A DNA stretch of 28,199 nt from Nitrospira sp. (GTDB lineage: Bacteria; Nitrospirota; Nitrospiria; Nitrospirales; Nitrospiraceae). This document shows, one piece after another, positions 24,988 through 28,199 of the stretch. Position numbers and translations under genes: made by a program. Location of the stretch: NCBI GenBank assembly GCA_016873525.1, contig VGXD01000002.1, positions 1 through 28,199 of the forward strand, given 5' to 3'. Position 1 is the stretch's first letter; the number at the start of each line of letters is the position of its first letter. The notes beneath the pieces were generated by a model, which was not told where the DNA came from, did not search any database, and worked only from the letters and a program-made list of their open reading frames with translations.

Positions 24988-25238
24988 GCGCGCTCCGTGG
25001 TACCACCCTGATTCGGTGCCGGCTTCGCTGAGCGGCCGGGCACCCTCATTGAATCCGTTACGAGGATCAGGCGGGACCCGCTACGTTGTGCCGGCTCCGG
25101 TGAGGAGCGTTTCACGGGCCCGGCTCCGAGGCGAGTTCAGCGGCCGACGGGCTGGTTCGCACCCTGTCCACCCTGTTGCGTGGACGCCACCAGCTCTCTC
25201 CAACCGTCGGGACCGCCTACTACTCCTCTTCTCAGCCG
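24951..25238 (-). promoter_or_regulatory. T-box riboswitch (leucine, CUC specifier) controlling leuA
   Basis: On the minus strand the conserved T-box sequence AGGGTGGTACCACGG lies at 24995-25009. Its UGGU bulge would pair with an ACCA tRNA end, fitting a discriminator A as in tRNA-Leu. Stem I can be folded from perfect helices: 25234-25238 with 25121-25125, 25225-25228 with 25128-25131, 25213-25216 with 25140-25143, 25204-25210 with 25144-25150, 25189-25194 with 25151-25156, and 25180-25185 with 25166-25171. The specifier loop has AGTAGTAG on its 5' side and TGAACTCG on its 3' side, placing codon CTC (Leu) at 25133-25135 followed by a purine. The AGAGAGC and GTGCGAACC segments are typical of T-box stem I. 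Uncharged tRNA-Leu should stabilise the antiterminator and switch on leuA and the genes behind it. The stem base overlaps the pssA stop codon. Confidence 0.93.
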
Positions 25239-26050
25239 TTCTGTTCTTTCGTCTCTGTCAGGGGCTGCTCCGAACCAGCCCGTCCTTTTTTGCCGAATGC
25301 TTTGGCCAGCAGGCCAACGCCCTTCTCCAAGATTCCCAGGGCGGCATAGCCGGCCACGGTGACAAACAACATCACTTGAGGCCAGGCCACCACCAGCATC
25401 AGCGCCAGAATCGCCCAGACCAGATAGTTGAAGTGGTGGTCGCCCTTGAACTTGAGGTCTTTAAAACTCCGGTACTTAATCGTGCTGACCATCAAAAACG
25501 CCAGGGTCAACGTCATGATCAAAATCAGCATGGGTTTGACTTCGGCCCCCATGCGGAGAATGTGATGGTCGAAGATCACCAGGGTCGCAATGACGCTGGC
25601 CGCGGCCGGAATGGGCAGGCCGGTGAAGTATTTGCTCTCCGAGGCGGCCGCCATCACGTTGAACCGGGCCAGGCGCAACGCGCCGCAGGCCACGAAGGCG
25701 AACATGACCGCGGAGCCCACCATGCCGTGGGCGCTCAAGGCCCAGGAATAAATCAGCAAGCCCGGCGCGACCCCGAACGACACCAGGTCGGCCAAGGAGT
25801 CGTACTCCACGCCGAATTGGCTGGTGCTATTCATCCACCGGGCGGACTTCCCGTCCAGCATGTCGAAAATCAGCGCGACCATGATGGCAATGGCCGCCGT
25901 CAGGTAGTTGGCGTTGAAGACGGCCAAGATCGAAAAGAGCCCGCAGAACAAATTGCCGGTCGTCAGCAGGTTCGGGATTAAGTAGCCGCCCCGCCGACGC
26001 TTCGATTCTTTCATGACCGATTTGCCGTCTTTCATGAAGGTCCCTCGCAT
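25232..26050 (-). CDS. pssA: CDP-diacylglycerol--serine O-phosphatidyltransferase
   Basis: A membrane enzyme of about 272 residues that makes phosphatidylserine from CDP-diacylglycerol and serine. ATG 26050 has GGAGG four bases upstream; ATG 26035 with GAGGGA upstream is an equally possible start. After a basic Lys/Arg-rich N-terminus come six to eight hydrophobic helices. The CDP-alcohol phosphatidyltransferase motif is complete: DMLDGKSARWMNSTSQFG followed by EYDSLAD (D-G-x2-A-R-x8-G-x3-D-x3-D). The type II (Bacillus-like) family is implied, as opposed to the E. coli PssA. It follows psd, so the two together convert CDP-diacylglycerol to phosphatidylethanolamine. The last codons double as the base of the T-box stem. 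Confidence 0.94.
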   Translation of the reverse strand: MRGTFMKDGKSVMKESKRRRGGYLIPNLLTTGNLFCGLFSILAVFNANYLTAAIAIMVALIFDMLDGKSARWMNSTSQFGVEYDSLADLVSFGVAPGLLIYSWALSAHGMVGSAVMFAFVACGALRLARFNVMAAASESKYFTGLPIPAAASVIATLVIFDHHILRMGAEVKPMLILIMTLTLAFLMVSTIKYRSFKDLKFKGDHHFNYLVWAILALMLVVAWPQVMLFVTVAGYAALGILEKGVGLLAKAFGKKGRAGSEQPLTETKEQNG

Positions 26051-26107
26051 CACGCCTCCATACCCGCTTGATCGAGCCGCCGCGTTCGATGAAACCGCGG
26101 CGGAGAG

Positions 26108-26779
26108 TTACTCGGCCTCCGGCGAACGATCCGCCAATTCGGCCAAAACGGTCTCGCCGCCCGTGACGCGCGCCCCGACGCCGACCCGCACCTTCGCCCC
26201 CAGGGGGAGGAACAGGTCCATCCGCGAGCCGAAGCGAATCAGGCCGAACCGTTCGCCACGACTCACCGTCTCGCCGGGGGCGGTCCAACAGACGATCCGC
26301 CGCGCGATCAGACCGGCCACCTGGACGCAGAGCACCTTCTGCCCGCGCGGCGTTCGGATCATGACGGCGTTCTGTTCGTTCCGCAACGTGGCCTCCGGCC
26401 GATTGGCCGCGAGAAACCGCCCGGGCTGATAGGCCACGTCTTCCACCATCCCCTCACAGGGCATCCGGTTGACATGCACATCGAACACGTTCAGGAAGAT
26501 GCTGATCCTGGTGCTCTGTTCCTTCAGAAACCGAGGCTCGAATTCTTCCGCAACCGCGATGACCCGCCCGTCGCCCGGGGCCACGACCGCGCCTGCCGCG
26601 GAGGGAACGCTCCGCTTGGGGTTGCGAAAAAACCACGCGATGAACAGCGTCACCGCGCCCAGGGCCAGCGCGGAGCCCGTCCCACCCAACGAACCGGCCA
26701 GCGCCGCCGCGCCGCCCGCCGTCGCAACGAAGGGAAGCCCCTCTTTGACGATGGGGATGCCGACTGCGCGATCAGCCAT
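26108..26779 (-). CDS. psd: Phosphatidylserine decarboxylase, short form
   Basis: A 223-residue proenzyme that decarboxylates phosphatidylserine to phosphatidylethanolamine. ATG 26779 has GAGGG about six bases upstream. An N-terminal hydrophobic region (about 15-50) anchors it to the cytoplasmic membrane. The Phe-Gly-Ser site at 183-185 in RFGSRMDLFLP is where the chain cuts itself and Ser185 becomes the pyruvoyl cofactor, as in the PSD-A short class. The NVFDVHVNR segment (Asp100, His102) is also conserved. The long E. coli form uses LGST instead. It lies between ilvC and pssA. Confidence 0.95.
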   Translation of the reverse strand: MADRAVGIPIVKEGLPFVATAGGAAALAGSLGGTGSALALGAVTLFIAWFFRNPKRSVPSAAGAVVAPGDGRVIAVAEEFEPRFLKEQSTRISIFLNVFDVHVNRMPCEGMVEDVAYQPGRFLAANRPEATLRNEQNAVMIRTPRGQKVLCVQVAGLIARRIVCWTAPGETVSRGERFGLIRFGSRMDLFLPLGAKVRVGVGARVTGGETVLAELADRSPEAE

Positions 26780-26798
26780 TAAAAGCCCTCAGCATTCG

Positions 26799-26842
26799 GC
26801 TATCCGCTTTCAGTCTCCGGCTGAGCGCTGAAGGCCGATAGC
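26799..26842 (-). repeat. Imperfect hairpin between ilvC and psd
   Basis: The 15-base arms 26799-26813 and 26828-26842 match at 13 positions in inverted orientation, with a 14-base loop. It fills most of the 69-base ilvC-psd gap. No T-run follows on the minus strand, so an RNA-processing or stability element, or a degenerate dispersed repeat, is more likely than a strong terminator. Confidence 0.5.
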
Positions 26843-26848
26843 GTCCGA

Positions 26849-27862
26849 TCAGTTCTTGGCCTTATCGACCAGCTTGCCCTTTTTCAACCAGGGCATCATC
26901 GCCCGCAACTTGGTCCCGACCGTCTCGATCGGATGGGCTTCCCCCTTCGCCAGCAACGCGTTGTACACCGGCCGGTTGGCCTGGTTCTCCAGCACCCATT
27001 CGCGGGCGAACCGTCCGCTCTGGATTTCCTCCAGGATTTTCCGCATTTCCTTTTTCGTCTCGTCCGTGATGATCCGAGGCCCGCGCGTCACATCTCCGTA
27101 CTTGGCGGTGGTGCTGATCGAGTACCGCATGTTGGCGATCCCGCCCTCGTAGATCAGGTCCACGATCAGCTTGACCTCATGCAGACACTCGAAATACGCC
27201 ATCTCCGGAGAATAGCCGGCTTTCACCAGCGTTTCGTAGCCGGCCTGGATCAGCGCGGTGATCCCGCCGCACAGCACCGCCTGCTCTCCGAACAAGTCGG
27301 TCTCGGTTTCCTCCCGAAAGGAGGTTTCGATCACGCCGGCCCGCCCGCCGCCGATCGCGCTCGCATAGGCCAGCCCGACGGCCTTGGTCGTCCCGCTGGG
27401 GTCCTGGTGGATCGCCAGCAGCGCCGGAACGCCGCTGCCCTTGGTGTATTCCGAACGGACCAAATGGCCCGGCCCCTTGGGCGCCACCATGAAGACGTTC
27501 ACGCCGGCCGGCGGCACGATCTGGCCGAAATGGATGTTGAACCCATGGCCAAAAGCCAGGTAGGCGCCGTTTTTCAGATGTGGCGCAATCTCGTTTTTGT
27601 AAATGGCCGCCTGGGCTTCGTCCGGCGCCAGGATCATGACGATGTCGGCCCCCTTCACCGCATCGGCGACCGGCATGACCTTGAGTCCGCTCGCCTCGGC
27701 CTTTTGCCACGACGCGCCCTCTCGCAACCCCACGACGACGTTGACGCCGCTCTCTTTCAGATTGAGGGCATGGGCATGGCCCTGGCTGCCGTATCCGACG
27801 ACGGCCACCTGTTTGCTGCGTATCTGCTGAAGGTCGGCATCCTGATCGTAATAAATCTTCAT
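26849..27862 (-). CDS. ilvC: Ketol-acid reductoisomerase (class I)
   Basis: A 337-residue cytoplasmic enzyme that rearranges and reduces acetolactate and acetohydroxybutyrate to the dihydroxy acids of valine, leucine and isoleucine synthesis. ATG 27862 (MKIYYDQDAD) is chosen because GGGAG lies six bases upstream and it gives the standard class I length; the frame runs on upstream but without a better start. The nucleotide-binding GYGSQGHAHALNL begins at residue 23, and the loop GLREGASW (from 45) carries the Arg and Ser that usually select NADPH. Metal-site segments include APKGPGH and ETETDLFGEQAVLCGG, and the C-terminal knotted domain has ANMRYSIS. It follows ilvN by 68 bases. Confidence 0.97.
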   Translation of the reverse strand: MKIYYDQDADLQQIRSKQVAVVGYGSQGHAHALNLKESGVNVVVGLREGASWQKAEASGLKVMPVADAVKGADIVMILAPDEAQAAIYKNEIAPHLKNGAYLAFGHGFNIHFGQIVPPAGVNVFMVAPKGPGHLVRSEYTKGSGVPALLAIHQDPSGTTKAVGLAYASAIGGGRAGVIETSFREETETDLFGEQAVLCGGITALIQAGYETLVKAGYSPEMAYFECLHEVKLIVDLIYEGGIANMRYSISTTAKYGDVTRGPRIITDETKKEMRKILEEIQSGRFAREWVLENQANRPVYNALLAKGEAHPIETVGTKLRAMMPWLKKGKLVDKAKN

Positions 27863-27930
27863 CAACAACTCCCGGGTGAATGCGGCTGGGCGAGACATCG
27901 CCCGGCGGATTGAATGCTGGTCTGTCGCGG

Positions 27931-28199
27931 TCAGTCTTTGGCGACGCGTTTCGGCTGCGCCGCCGTGGGCCGAACCGGCTCCCGCGCGATCGCCACGCGG
28001 CCGGTCCTGACCAGTTCCTTGATGCCGAGCGGCTGCAGCAAGTTAATGATCGCCTCGATTTTGTTGGCGTCCCCCGTCACCTCGAGCGTGTAGGTGGTCG
28101 GGGTGGAATCGATCACGTTGGCGCGGAAGATATCCGTGATCCGCAACGCCTCGGCCCGGTCCTCCGGCTTCGTATGGACCTTGATGAGCGCCGTCTCGC
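27931..28199 (-). CDS. ilvN: Acetolactate synthase small subunit, C-terminal part (5' end outside window)
   Basis: The minus-strand frame is open to the window edge, so only about 88 C-terminal residues are visible and the start lies beyond 28199. The visible part begins ETALIKVHTK, continues through DIFRANVIDSTPTTYTLEVTG and DANKIEAIINLLQPLGIKEL, and matches the second (C-terminal) ACT-like domain of the regulatory subunit IlvH/IlvN. The subunit activates the large subunit and confers valine feedback inhibition. A basic Pro/Ala tail ends the protein. The large-subunit gene ilvB would be expected just upstream, outside the window. The symbol could equally be ilvH. Confidence 0.93.
   Translation of the reverse strand, partial: ETALIKVHTKPEDRAEALRITDIFRANVIDSTPTTYTLEVTGDANKIEAIINLLQPLGIKELVRTGRVAIAREPVRPTAAQPKRVAKD

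Noticed and set aside
24005..25981. Very long plus-strand open frame (about 658 codons) across leuA, the T-box and pssA
   Set aside because: It is antisense to recognisable enzymes and a structured leader, has no family-like composition, and is explained by high GC content that depletes stop codons.
1..28199. tRNA or rRNA genes, CRISPR arrays, insertion sequences, phage attachment sites
   Set aside because: None was found by eye: no cloverleaf with a CCA-adjacent T-arm, no regularly spaced direct repeats, no transposase or integrase motifs.

Overview
The window (28,199 bp, GC-rich) looks like a chromosomal segment of a diderm, non-sporulating bacterium, most plausibly Nitrospira or a close relative in Nitrospirota. 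This rests on recalled gene order and protein style (outer-membrane barrels ending in an aromatic residue, lipoproteins, an elongasome operon, a SurA/PpiD-like protein, and an ilv-psd-pssA-leu cluster). No database search was run.

Region 1 (1-4704, plus strand) is the accessory-like part. It holds the 3' end of an outer-membrane porin, a small lipoprotein, an exported FMN-binding protein with a covalent flavinylation motif, and a four-helix membrane protein rich in histidine. Together these suggest an extracytoplasmic electron-transfer module. A stand-alone HD-GYP protein follows, bracketed by two hairpin terminators. Last comes a broken outer-membrane protein gene whose signal peptide is out of frame with its C-terminal barrel.

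Region 2 (4794-16480, minus strand) is housekeeping. In transcription order it reads RDD membrane protein, mreB, mreC, mreD, mrdA (PBP2), rodA, rng, dprA, topA and a small BamE-like lipoprotein. The RDD-mre-rod block builds the lateral cell wall. RNase G, DprA and topoisomerase I follow, and topA has its own likely promoter. A divergent promoter region (about 16.50-16.63 kb) separates this block from a plus-strand SurA/PpiD-like membrane-anchored protein.

Region 3 (17463-28199, minus strand) is one long co-directional array. In transcription order it reads ilvN/ilvH (cut by the window edge), ilvC, psd, pssA, a T-box leader, leuA, leuB, an NHL-repeat propeller, asd, a DUF2905 protein, a SpoIID/LytB protein and queA. 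It joins branched-chain amino-acid synthesis with phosphatidylethanolamine synthesis, the aspartate pathway, peptidoglycan remodelling and queuosine tRNA modification.

The strongest regulatory signal is a T-box riboswitch between pssA and leuA. It has a CUC leucine specifier, the conserved T-box sequence, and a U-tailed terminator. It would let uncharged tRNA-Leu control leuA and the genes behind it separately from the upstream ilv/psd/pssA genes. No tRNA, rRNA, CRISPR array or insertion sequence was seen.
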